A DNA stretch of 7,739 bases from Bacteroides sp. (GTDB taxonomy: Bacteria; Bacteroidota; Bacteroidia; Bacteroidales; Bacteroidaceae). The notes beneath the pieces were generated by a model, which was not told where the DNA came from, did not search any database, and saw only the letters and a program-made list of their open reading frames with translations. The position numbers were made by a program, and so were the translations under genes. Each line of letters starts with the position of its first letter. Position 1 is the stretch's first letter. The stretch covers positions 1-7,739 of the forward strand of contig JASLIW010000125.1 of NCBI GenBank assembly GCA_030152865.1. The letters run 5' to 3'. Below are positions 1-7,273 of this stretch, piece after piece.

Positions 1-513
1 GCCTTAAGCTCTACACTATATGACTGTGTTATGGAAGGCAAGGACAACAGCACTTATACACTTGTAGCTATCGATAGTGAAGGAAAAGAGCTTTCTGCTA
101 TTTATAAGGATGAATACGGCAAGTTGTATGCTAAAAACACAGACGGCCTATACTGTGAGGTGAAGAAGGAAGAGGTGGGAGAAGCTATCTCTTACATCCC
201 AACACAGGCTTTCTCAATCTCAGCCGAAGATTTAAACCTGAAGACAAAGTCTGATGTAAGATGGTTTACGATTGGAGACTTTAGTCGTTCAGAAGGTAAG
301 GAGCTAGGACAAAGAGGTTACTATGTGGGTGGACATATCTATAAGTTAGACTTTGAGAAAGGTTTGACATGGAAAGGTGAAAAAGCAGATGAGTTCTCAC
401 CTGATGCCGACAAGGGTAGCTCAAAACCACAAGTAACACAGGTTGTAGATGTTCTTGCAACTGTAAAAGTGGCAGACTGGACTGAAGCAAACTATACTGC
501 TGAAATGAACTAA
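1..513 (+). CDS. Mfa1/FimA-like major fimbrial subunit, C-terminal part (5' truncated by window edge)
   Basis: The reading frame is open from base 1, so the ATG at 31 is internal and the gene starts outside the window. About 170 residues remain, all from the C-terminal half. Seen directly: a beta-rich, charged, soluble protein with no membrane segment, a glycine/tyrosine stretch (RGYYVGGHIYKL), and a last strand reading ATVKVADWT followed by NYTAEMN. That ending resembles fimbrillin C-termini such as P. gingivalis FimA, where a 'xVxVxxW' strand closes the protein. In type V pili this C-terminal segment is the donor strand exchanged between neighbouring subunits. The next gene encodes an FimB/Mfa2-family anchor, which is the classic shaft-then-anchor order and supports the shaft-subunit role. 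Two cysteines lie about 37 residues apart (YDC and YCEV). The family call is fairly secure. Whether it is Mfa1-like or FimA-like cannot be settled without the N-terminal half. Confidence 0.75.
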   Translation, partial: ALSSTLYDCVMEGKDNSTYTLVAIDSEGKELSAIYKDEYGKLYAKNTDGLYCEVKKEEVGEAISYIPTQAFSISAEDLNLKTKSDVRWFTIGDFSRSEGKELGQRGYYVGGHIYKLDFEKGLTWKGEKADEFSPDADKGSSKPQVTQVVDVLATVKVADWTEANYTAEMN

Positions 514-549
514 GCTAAATTAGTATTATAATAAACTAGTTCCAATACA

Positions 550-605
550 AAGAAAAGAGGGAGATTGAATGCCAGAGTACGGCAGATGTAATCTCCCCTC
601 TTCTT
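550..605 (+). terminator. Long intergenic hairpin between shaft-subunit and anchor genes (candidate attenuator or mRNA 3' stabiliser)
   Basis: The left arm (550-566, AAGAAAAGAGGGAGATT) pairs with the right arm (590-605, AATCTCCCCTCTTCTT) with essentially one bulged base. An inner TGCC (570-573) / GGCA (581-584) helix closes a 7-base loop (574-580). The sequence after it is TTATTATAAA, a weak and interrupted U-tract, so full termination is doubtful. It begins 37 bases after the shaft-gene stop. No Bacteroidota promoter (TAnnTTTG) is visible in the 514-613 gap, so the downstream genes seem to depend on read-through. Inference: partial termination or 3'-end protection gives much more shaft-subunit mRNA than anchor mRNA. 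Confidence 0.65.
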
Positions 606-613
606 ATTATAAA

Positions 614-1501
614 ATGAAATTTATAAATATGCAGATTCTTCGATATTTACTTGTGTTTTCAATATTACTTTCTGTTAGTAGCTGTACAAGATACTGTAAT
701 TTTGACTGTCCCAATACTCACTTGACATTTTCCTATCCGAGTAAGAATCAAGATCTGGTAAAAAATCATATACACTCTGCCAAGTTATTGATCTATGATG
801 ATAGTCATCATTTAGTACTAACAAAAGAGCTTCTGCCTGAGCAGATGAAAAAAGGTGTTTTACTTCACCTTCCACCAGGAGATTATTTAGCAGTAGCCTT
901 AGCTAATACAGGAGAAAACATAAGATTACACAAGACTGAGCATGCATTAGATGCACGCCTTTTAAGTTCTGCTTACCATCTAGGTGAGCCTATAGAGACG
1001 ACTGATCCTATTTATTTAGGGACACAAAGGCTAAGTGTATCGATGATAGATCGATATGGAAAGCCAGCAAGAGAAACCATAGCCTATAAGTCAGGGCATC
1101 TTAAGATGGATGTGAAGATTTATGGATTGAAAGATGAAGCTGTTCAGCTAAAAGTGAACAACTTGATACCCGAGTTTGACTTCTTCATGAAGTCTAGATC
1201 TAAACCTACAACCTTTACTCCAAAAATAGAAAAAGTAGAAGAACAAGATATATACCGATCTTACTTCCATGTTTTACGTCACAAGGGAGTTGATCCGATG
1301 ACAATAGATATTTTTTTAGATAATGAGTACAGTTACACTGTAGATGTACGACAGCTAGTAGCTGCCAAATACCCAGATTTTGCTATAGATTCTAGATCTG
1401 ATTTTACCATAGAGGTAGAAGTTTACTTTGATGGTGTTCAGATGCATTTAAAACTACCAAACTGGGAAGAAGATAATGTAACCAATACTCCTATATCATA
1501 A
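614..1501 (+). CDS. FimB/Mfa2-family fimbrial anchor lipoprotein
   Basis: The protein has 295 residues if it starts at the ATG at 614. An in-frame ATG at 569 would add 15 residues (MPEYGRC...), but it lies inside the intergenic hairpin and puts a polar stretch before the signal peptide, so 614 is preferred; ATG 629 is also possible. Seen: a lipoprotein signal peptide (MKFINMQILRYLLVFSILL) with lipobox VSSC, lipidated Cys24, then a cysteine-rich mature start (CTRYCNFDCP). The rest is beta-rich, with LPPGDYLAVALANTG around residues 88-102, a turn typical of the FimB/Mfa2 family, and no other membrane segment. Family knowledge: such proteins sit in the outer membrane at the fibre base, acting as anchor and length terminator. 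Length is close to P. gingivalis Mfa2 (about 320 residues). It is 26 bases from the next gene, on the same strand, and probably co-transcribed with it. Confidence 0.82.
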   Translation: MKFINMQILRYLLVFSILLSVSSCTRYCNFDCPNTHLTFSYPSKNQDLVKNHIHSAKLLIYDDSHHLVLTKELLPEQMKKGVLLHLPPGDYLAVALANTGENIRLHKTEHALDARLLSSAYHLGEPIETTDPIYLGTQRLSVSMIDRYGKPARETIAYKSGHLKMDVKIYGLKDEAVQLKVNNLIPEFDFFMKSRSKPTTFTPKIEKVEEQDIYRSYFHVLRHKGVDPMTIDIFLDNEYSYTVDVRQLVAAKYPDFAIDSRSDFTIEVEVYFDGVQMHLKLPNWEEDNVTNTPIS

Positions 1502-1527
1502 ATAAAAGGAGTGCAAAAGCTAGATCA

Positions 1528-4500
1528 ATGAGGAATAGAATGATAAATATGAAATGCGTCAAGTATGTGAGTTTCGTAGGAGTGTTTCTCCTACTCTCAT
1601 TACTCTCAGCATGTATTAATGACTCTACTTTGGCTGAATTTGATGTGCTATCGGAAGATGAGGCTTATGTGGAGTTGTTATTGCAGTCTAAGGCAGGATC
1701 CTTAACAGCAAGTTCGGCTGTGCTTGATAGCGACTCTGATATCCAGAGCCTAAGCGTACTGGTTTTTGAGCATGATGAACAAAATAAAGAGGGTGTTTTG
1801 GCCTACAAAGCACCTGTTAAATCTATCAATGCAAAACAAGATGGAACATTTTCTGTTATTGCACGCTTACAGGTAAGTCAAAGTGAGCAACAAAAATACA
1901 GTCTATCTCTCTTTGGCAATACGGCTATTAGTAATATAGAGTTGGAAGAGTACTTAGGAGCCCCTAAGACTGAGGTAGTAAAGGAATTTGCCTTCAAAGC
2001 TAATCAGGGCAGCAATCGCTCCTCCTATTTGTGGGGTGAATCCAATCTTCTACCCATGTATGGGGAGTCTGGTGTACATGTTATATCGAAACTCCCTCAG
2101 ATTCTGGGTCCTATATATATGATACGCTCTGTTGCTAAAGTTTCGATAGACTTAAGTAAAGCAAAACATAATGGTATTGCTAATCCCGAGATAGAGTTGG
2201 TCGAGAGTTATGTCTTTAATGCTGTAGCTAAGGGGCAATATGCTTCTAAATACCATCACTATTTTACCGATAAGGAGAAAAAAGACAGCTTAATTCCTCA
2301 CAATGATTTGGTGAGTTGGCCATTTTTTTCGGAAGATGAGTCACCCTATTTGGGTTGGATCCCTCTTAAAAATAGTAATGAAAAGAGTCTTATGCCAATT
2401 TACTTGGCCGAAAACCGAGGGGGCATCATTGGTGATGTACGAACTACTACTTGTTTTATAATCGGTTTAAAGCTAGCTGGTAGCGGAGAGGTTTCTTATT
2501 ATCGCTTAGATATTCCTCATCCTACTACCTATGATAGTGCGGGAAACCCTGTGGAGTATGACCAGGTGCACACTGAGCCTATTCTACGAAATCGTCACTA
2601 CACCATAGCGGTCAGCAATATACAGGGACCAGGAGCTGCGAGCAAGGAAGAAGCGTTATCTGAGAGGCAAGCTCATGAGATTGTTCTAAGAATCCAAGAT
2701 TGGAATGAGTGGTCTAGAAACTATAGTCTAGAAGGGGAGGTACAGTTTGCAATAACTGAACGTGATATCTTACTGCCTTATGAAATAGATGAGTATACCA
2801 ACTGGAAAAAGGGGGTAAGTGTAAGGTATATTTCTCCTAAAATATACTATCAAACTAACTTGGAGCCAGAGCAGATTGTACTTAAAGTAGCTAATGAGCT
2901 TGAACTCAAAGCTTCAAGTTCGGAGGAGCTAGTAAACGGACGCTACCACTACTCTTTCGGTTCTGACGAGAGAGGCACATACCTGCAAATAGAGCTTAAG
3001 CTTGAACAAGAAAATAATGCAGTGGTGAGTGTCGCAAATCACACGGGTAAGCCTGAGGAGGTCAACCAGATTGCAGACCTAGAACCACAGGAGTTTGAAT
3101 TACAGGTGGCAGGTACTATTTTCCCTATGAATGTTAGTCCCAAAGCGGTTCAAGTTCAGGAATATATAAACCCTTTGGGGGCGGATAAAAGAGTTAAGGT
3201 GATCCCTTATGGTATGTATGTTAAAAACTCTATCCCAACAACGAAGTACTATGATACTGATGAAGATTTAAAAAACGCTGAACATTATATAGAACTACTT
3301 TTGCCTTATGATGGTGAAGTAGTAAAGGAGGGTAATTATGTCTTGGCAGGAAATACTAAGGAAGGAGCTGTAGGTCAACTTCAAAACGGTTTGACTTTTC
3401 AGATGTATCGTGATTATCCTAATAGGGATGAATCAGCCTATATGGTAAAAATTGAGCAGGAGCATATTCGAATCATACAAGATGAACAAGGAAGTGTGCA
3501 GAAGTTTGCTTCTATAAAGATACCAGGATTTGGAATGAGTGGTCCTGAGACAGAGAGTTCGAGACCCTACCAAGCACTCTTTTTTATATTTACAAAGAAG
3601 GGGATCTATAAGGGATACTCAGATATTTTTAATATTCGTGTCTTGCCTCGGGAGCCAGAGTACAAGAAGTCTAAAGTCTTGTTTGTAGCTGATGGTTACA
3701 CATTTAATTACGAAAAAGCCTTTGAGGAAGGATCGAGTAATGTCAATAAAAACTTAGCTCGTGTACTTTATAATCCAAAAATCTTTGGATTGGAAGAAGA
3801 GAGTACGATTAAGGTTGAACCTTTTATATCAGATATTTACGCCTACAATGATGAGGGAGAACAGGTGATACAGAAAAATGTCTCGCGGGTAGATCATGTG
3901 GTACAACTTACACAGCTAGGTTCTGCAGCGAATATTGAAAACTATGATGTTATCTTTTACCTCAAGTCGGCCAAGCCCAATGAGCTTCTCTCAGAAGAAT
4001 TGGCTCCCTACCGAGAAGTTATTGCGAAGCGGGTAAAAGAAAAAAAGCTAGTCTTTATTCAAAGTCCCGCTAAGGACTCAGGAGATGGTGAGTATGTAGA
4101 TCCGTTAATGAGTTTAGTAGCTGGCGAGCCTGTTAAGGTTGAATTGAGCTCACTACTCATTAATAATCAAAGGCATGTGGAGGTAGATTTGGATAAGATA
4201 GGAGCCCCTTTTAGTAGTTTTAATTACGATTACTATAGCTCTAAAAATCTTCAAAAAACAAATCTAAAAAGTTTAAATAGACTACTTTATCCACTGGCAG
4301 TAGAAACAGTTATTGCTTCAACACATCGAGCTGATGTGTCCTATTTGGCATATGTTTCTACAGACTTGCCGAGTGTAATAACTGATTTAAGTTGGCTAGG
4401 ATTTGCAAAAGAACTTACAGAAAACCCTTTTCGAATTAATCGAGTAGTTTTAGCAGAAATACAAAAAAACTATCTTTGGATAGGGTCAAGCTATCTGTTT

Positions 4501-4668
4501 CTAGATCGTGCCACACAAACACGTAAAATAGAAGGATATTATTACCCTAGTTTTCGGAAGGCTAAGAGTATTACAGGTGCATTCCAAAGTGTTTCTAAAG
4601 AAACCTATTCCCTTAACTTCTTTATCTACCTAATGCACTGGTCATTGCATCAGATAAATAAAAAATAA
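1528..4668 (+). CDS. Large fimbrillin-like lipoprotein with C-terminal GATase-like alpha/beta domain (putative accessory/tip subunit)
   Basis: The protein has 1046 residues. Seen: a signal peptide with lipobox LSAC and Cys29; a fimbrillin-like region (about 40-395) with LWGESNLLPMYGES (168-181), RSVAKVSIDL (200-209), RNRHYTIAVSNIQGPG (354-369) and IQDWNEW (389-395); and a beta-rich middle (about 396-710) with EHYIELLLPY near 585-594. A C-terminal alpha/beta domain (about 714-1046) follows, with KVLFVADG (716-723), YDVIFYLKSA (806-815), KKLVFIQSP (839-847), YLWIGSSYLFLD (982-993) and a final helix ending FFIYLMHWSLHQINKK. This last pattern resembles class I glutamine-amidotransferase-like/ThuA-like folds, but no nucleophile Cys is seen in it. 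Starts at ATG 1540 or 1549 are possible; AGGAA at 1531-1535 is well placed for 1540. It is far longer than most accessory fimbrillins. The fimbrial role is inferred from the N-terminal half and from operon position. Mfa5 is comparably large, but the vWA metal-site motif DxSxS is not evident here. Confidence 0.7.
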   Translation: MRNRMINMKCVKYVSFVGVFLLLSLLSACINDSTLAEFDVLSEDEAYVELLLQSKAGSLTASSAVLDSDSDIQSLSVLVFEHDEQNKEGVLAYKAPVKSINAKQDGTFSVIARLQVSQSEQQKYSLSLFGNTAISNIELEEYLGAPKTEVVKEFAFKANQGSNRSSYLWGESNLLPMYGESGVHVISKLPQILGPIYMIRSVAKVSIDLSKAKHNGIANPEIELVESYVFNAVAKGQYASKYHHYFTDKEKKDSLIPHNDLVSWPFFSEDESPYLGWIPLKNSNEKSLMPIYLAENRGGIIGDVRTTTCFIIGLKLAGSGEVSYYRLDIPHPTTYDSAGNPVEYDQVHTEPILRNRHYTIAVSNIQGPGAASKEEALSERQAHEIVLRIQDWNEWSRNYSLEGEVQFAITERDILLPYEIDEYTNWKKGVSVRYISPKIYYQTNLEPEQIVLKVANELELKASSSEELVNGRYHYSFGSDERGTYLQIELKLEQENNAVVSVANHTGKPEEVNQIADLEPQEFELQVAGTIFPMNVSPKAVQVQEYINPLGADKRVKVIPYGMYVKNSIPTTKYYDTDEDLKNAEHYIELLLPYDGEVVKEGNYVLAGNTKEGAVGQLQNGLTFQMYRDYPNRDESAYMVKIEQEHIRIIQDEQGSVQKFASIKIPGFGMSGPETESSRPYQALFFIFTKKGIYKGYSDIFNIRVLPREPEYKKSKVLFVADGYTFNYEKAFEEGSSNVNKNLARVLYNPKIFGLEEESTIKVEPFISDIYAYNDEGEQVIQKNVSRVDHVVQLTQLGSAANIENYDVIFYLKSAKPNELLSEELAPYREVIAKRVKEKKLVFIQSPAKDSGDGEYVDPLMSLVAGEPVKVELSSLLINNQRHVEVDLDKIGAPFSSFNYDYYSSKNLQKTNLKSLNRLLYPLAVETVIASTHRADVSYLAYVSTDLPSVITDLSWLGFAKELTENPFRINRVVLAEIQKNYLWIGSSYLFLDRATQTRKIEGYYYPSFRKAKSITGAFQSVSKETYSLNFFIYLMHWSLHQINKK

Positions 4669-4671
4669 GTT

Positions 4672-7206
4672 ATGCTAAAAAAGATATATCACTTTATAAT
4701 TATATGGTTAGTAGGAGGTTTGCTGTCATGTTCGCAATCCTCCTTAGGTGAGCAAAGCTCCATGGAGGATTCTTTGCTGAGACTTCAAGTGTCTCTAAAC
4801 AACACTTCTGAGCATACAGTGCTTACACGGACAGCGTCTCAAGAATTAGGCAAACCTGTCTTTTTTATCTTTACCCGTCAGGGAAGTACCGAAGAACTGG
4901 CCTTAATTCTTGATGAATCCAGTCAACAAGTACTAGAAGGAGATGATAAGACTTACCTGTTGTCATTTCCAAAACCTGATCATGAACTTTCGCGCATAGG
5001 AGTGTTACTTAACTCCTCACTACCTGACTCAGAAGAGCTGTTGGGCTTAGACTTGTCCTCATTTTTGGCAAAATTGACTTTTGATGTCGATGAGCTAAAA
5101 GCAAGTCAACTCCCTTTATGGGGTGATTTTAGTTGGCCATCGGGCGTACAACCGCCATTTACGCTTAACATTGATTTAATCCGAGCGGTAGCATCCGTTT
5201 GTTTTGAATCCAAGGCAGCTGAGTTTGTGGTCTCTGAAGTCTTACTCTATGGTTCTCCTGAACAAGGATTATTGGCTCAGGATGGAAGTTATCCGAGTCA
5301 TTCTTTTGTTCCTAAAGAAGTAAGTCTAAGCCAAGAACGTCCTCTCCAAGCTATTGAGGGACAGTATCATGGCTATTTGGCAGAGTCAAGTTTGGTAGAT
5401 GGACAACAGCCGACTAAGTTGATAGTTAAAGGAGCATATCAGGGCGTGGAGTCTTATTATGCTTTGGAGTTTAAAGAGGAAGATTCCGATGAAGAATTTT
5501 TAGAGATTATCAGAAATCACAGATACCTTTTCACTTTAGAAAAAGTCAATCGTAAGGGCTGGGGGTCTGCTGCTGAGGCCTATCATTATGGCTCGGCTAG
5601 TGATCTGGACTATAGTGTTGCCCTAGAAGCAGGTAAATTTAGCCATGTATGGCACCAAAATCAAATGTATTTTTACCTGGTCGATGATGAGATTAATATT
5701 CATGATCAGAATACGAGCATAGCTCCTGCTCGGGTGAGTTGCTTGACTAACTTTAGCCCAGATAGCCTGAAGCTTGTCTGGGATAGCGCTGAGCAGTCGG
5801 CCTATAAAGCCAGTTTTGAATTGGATGAAGCTGGAAATATTAAGTCTGTGCAGGTAGCGCTCAAAAGTAGGTTGATTCCAGAGGAGTCAGAACTACTTCA
5901 CATCAAGACGATTAGTGATGTTTGGATGAAGACCCTGAGAGTGGTTCCTCAAACCTTAGATGTCAATGTTTCTATCTTTGGTGGTGATGCCAACCTGCAT
6001 GGCTATTATCATACAAGTCTGACAGAGGAGAGCTACAAGTATGGAGAACATTACATCGAGGTAGAGCTAAACTATAGTGCTGTCAAGGATGAGTATGTTG
6101 AGGTAATAGCAAGTAGTGAAACTGCCCCTAATATGAGGTTTGTTGGAGTTGTGCATTTTTCACCACTAAGGCATCAAACTTCATGTAAGTTAAGCCCTGT
6201 AGGTGTCAGTCCAGATCAAGTAGGAAAACATAAGTTTACAATTCAATTCCCAACACGTGAGCATGTTAGTGTAGACAACTTATCGATAAATATTCCCTTT
6301 TACGAGTATGAGGATGATATTTATGATAAAATGCTCAGGAGAACAAAAATGCTTATCGTAACGAAAGACCCTAACTACTATAGTAACTTAATTTTGTTAC
6401 TTGAGACTCCTGAGAATTTCAGTATTGCGGGAGGTGATGGACAAATGCGTACACCCTTGGACATTGAGTATAGTTACTCTTTGCCCGATAATGTAGATTC
6501 TAAATATCATATCGTTTGGCTACTAGATACAGATCAATCTACTCAAGAATTAGTGAGCCTTCGAAATAGGGCTGGGGAGCACCCCCTTAGAAGTTTGCTC
6601 AAAGCAGGAGGTGCTTTTATTCACTGCGCCAATCCTGGTGGGGAAGAAGTAATAGCTGATGAACAAGACTTAGTCAAGGAGCTAACGGGTGAATCTTTAA
6701 ATCTTTCATACATAAATAACTATATGGAGAAAGCTTATTTGAATCAAAAGATATCCTACTTCTTTTTGAGTGGCGTTAAATCTATTTCTGAGCATGAAAC
6801 GCTTGCAGCTTTTGTGGTGGATGATAAAGATGATAGCGGTCCTTATCTTTATGTCAATGAAGATGAGTTTAATGCGAATAATCTAAACTTAGATTTTTAT
6901 TCTACTAAGCTGCAATCTAGAATGTTAGAAGGTAGAAGAGAGAAGTTGAGAGACAGAAATAAAAGTGTAATGTTTAAGGATAAAGATAACTTTTACTACT
7001 GGTTTGGAACTCCCCGTTTTTTCCAAGCGAGTGTAGTTGAACTAACTGAGGAAACTTATGCACCTAAGAACCATAACGCTAAGTTTGTCCAGGATTTAGT
7101 TCAGCATGCAGTGATGTACACACACTTAAGGCACAAAGACTTCAATCGTTTAAATAAATCGATCTACTTTAATCAAGAAGATAAGTCTTTATCTATCTCG
7201 TATTAA
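4672..7206 (+). CDS. Second large fimbrillin-like lipoprotein with C-terminal GATase-like alpha/beta domain (putative accessory/tip subunit, paralogue of upstream gene)
   Basis: The protein has 844 residues. Seen: a short signal peptide (MLKKIYHFIIIWLVGG) with lipobox LLSC and Cys20; LTRTAS around Arg53, a candidate Arg-specific maturation site; and a fimbrillin-like region with LPLWGDFSW (147-155), IRAVASV (170-176) and IIRNHRYLFTLEKV (279-292), then GWGSAAEA. A beta-rich middle contains YGEHYIEVELNY (457-468). The C-terminal alpha/beta domain (about 558-820) shows KMLIVTKDP (559-567), YHIVWLLDTD (612-621), KAGGAFIHCANPGGEE (644-659), FYYWFGTPRFFQ (774-785) and KFVQDLVQHAVMYT (804-817). The domain order and several motifs match the preceding gene, so the two are probably diverged tandem duplicates. 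The start is 3 bases after the upstream stop, with an AT-rich leader and no clear Shine-Dalgarno site, which suggests translational coupling. A surface or periplasmic role in the fimbria is inferred; enzymatic activity is not shown. Confidence 0.7.
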   Translation: MLKKIYHFIIIWLVGGLLSCSQSSLGEQSSMEDSLLRLQVSLNNTSEHTVLTRTASQELGKPVFFIFTRQGSTEELALILDESSQQVLEGDDKTYLLSFPKPDHELSRIGVLLNSSLPDSEELLGLDLSSFLAKLTFDVDELKASQLPLWGDFSWPSGVQPPFTLNIDLIRAVASVCFESKAAEFVVSEVLLYGSPEQGLLAQDGSYPSHSFVPKEVSLSQERPLQAIEGQYHGYLAESSLVDGQQPTKLIVKGAYQGVESYYALEFKEEDSDEEFLEIIRNHRYLFTLEKVNRKGWGSAAEAYHYGSASDLDYSVALEAGKFSHVWHQNQMYFYLVDDEINIHDQNTSIAPARVSCLTNFSPDSLKLVWDSAEQSAYKASFELDEAGNIKSVQVALKSRLIPEESELLHIKTISDVWMKTLRVVPQTLDVNVSIFGGDANLHGYYHTSLTEESYKYGEHYIEVELNYSAVKDEYVEVIASSETAPNMRFVGVVHFSPLRHQTSCKLSPVGVSPDQVGKHKFTIQFPTREHVSVDNLSINIPFYEYEDDIYDKMLRRTKMLIVTKDPNYYSNLILLLETPENFSIAGGDGQMRTPLDIEYSYSLPDNVDSKYHIVWLLDTDQSTQELVSLRNRAGEHPLRSLLKAGGAFIHCANPGGEEVIADEQDLVKELTGESLNLSYINNYMEKAYLNQKISYFFLSGVKSISEHETLAAFVVDDKDDSGPYLYVNEDEFNANNLNLDFYSTKLQSRMLEGRREKLRDRNKSVMFKDKDNFYYWFGTPRFFQASVVELTEETYAPKNHNAKFVQDLVQHAVMYTHLRHKDFNRLNKSIYFNQEDKSLSISY

Positions 7207-7233
7207 TAGGTGTTTTTCTTATTGAGTGTTTAT

Positions 7234-7272
7234 GAAGCGCCGTATAGTTTTGGCTATATGGCGCTTCTTTTT
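7234..7272 (+). terminator. Rho-independent terminator of the fimbrial operon
   Basis: A 14-bp stem, GAAGCGCCGTATAG (7234-7247) paired with CTATATGGCGCTTC (7254-7267), has one G-T wobble and a 6-base loop (TTTTGG), and is followed by five T's (7268-7272). It lies 27 bases after the last fimbrial stop. The T-tract is on the plus-strand side only; on the minus strand the sequence beyond the stem (ATAAACACTC) is not T-rich. It therefore chiefly ends the fimbrial transcript, although the same stem also sits just past the convergent tolC-like stop. Confidence 0.9.
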
Positions 7273-7273
7273 A

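Noticed and set aside
281..490. Minus-strand open frame of 69 codons opposite the shaft-subunit gene
   Set aside because: It lies fully antisense to a well-supported fimbrillin frame, has leucine/serine-rich low-complexity content, and shows no recognisable domain.
675..875. Minus-strand open frame of 66 codons opposite the anchor gene
   Set aside because: It is antisense to the lipoprotein gene, with no domain and no leader of its own.
1193..1399. Repeated TCTAGATCT (1193-1201 and 1391-1399) as a possible operator pair
   Set aside because: Both copies encode Ser-Arg-Ser inside the anchor gene, far from any start site. A 9-base repeat in AT-rich coding sequence can arise by chance.
3664..4668. 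Von Willebrand A domain, as in Mfa5, for the C-terminal region of the first large protein
   Set aside because: The first strand is followed by DGYTF rather than a DxSxS metal-site motif, and the closing IGSSYLF plus helix pattern fits an amidotransferase-like fold better.
6595..6660. Active glutamine amidotransferase or peptidase site around Cys652 of the second large protein
   Set aside because: The context IHCANPGG lacks the GxCxG elbow, no His-Glu dyad could be placed with confidence, and the sister protein lacks the Cys.
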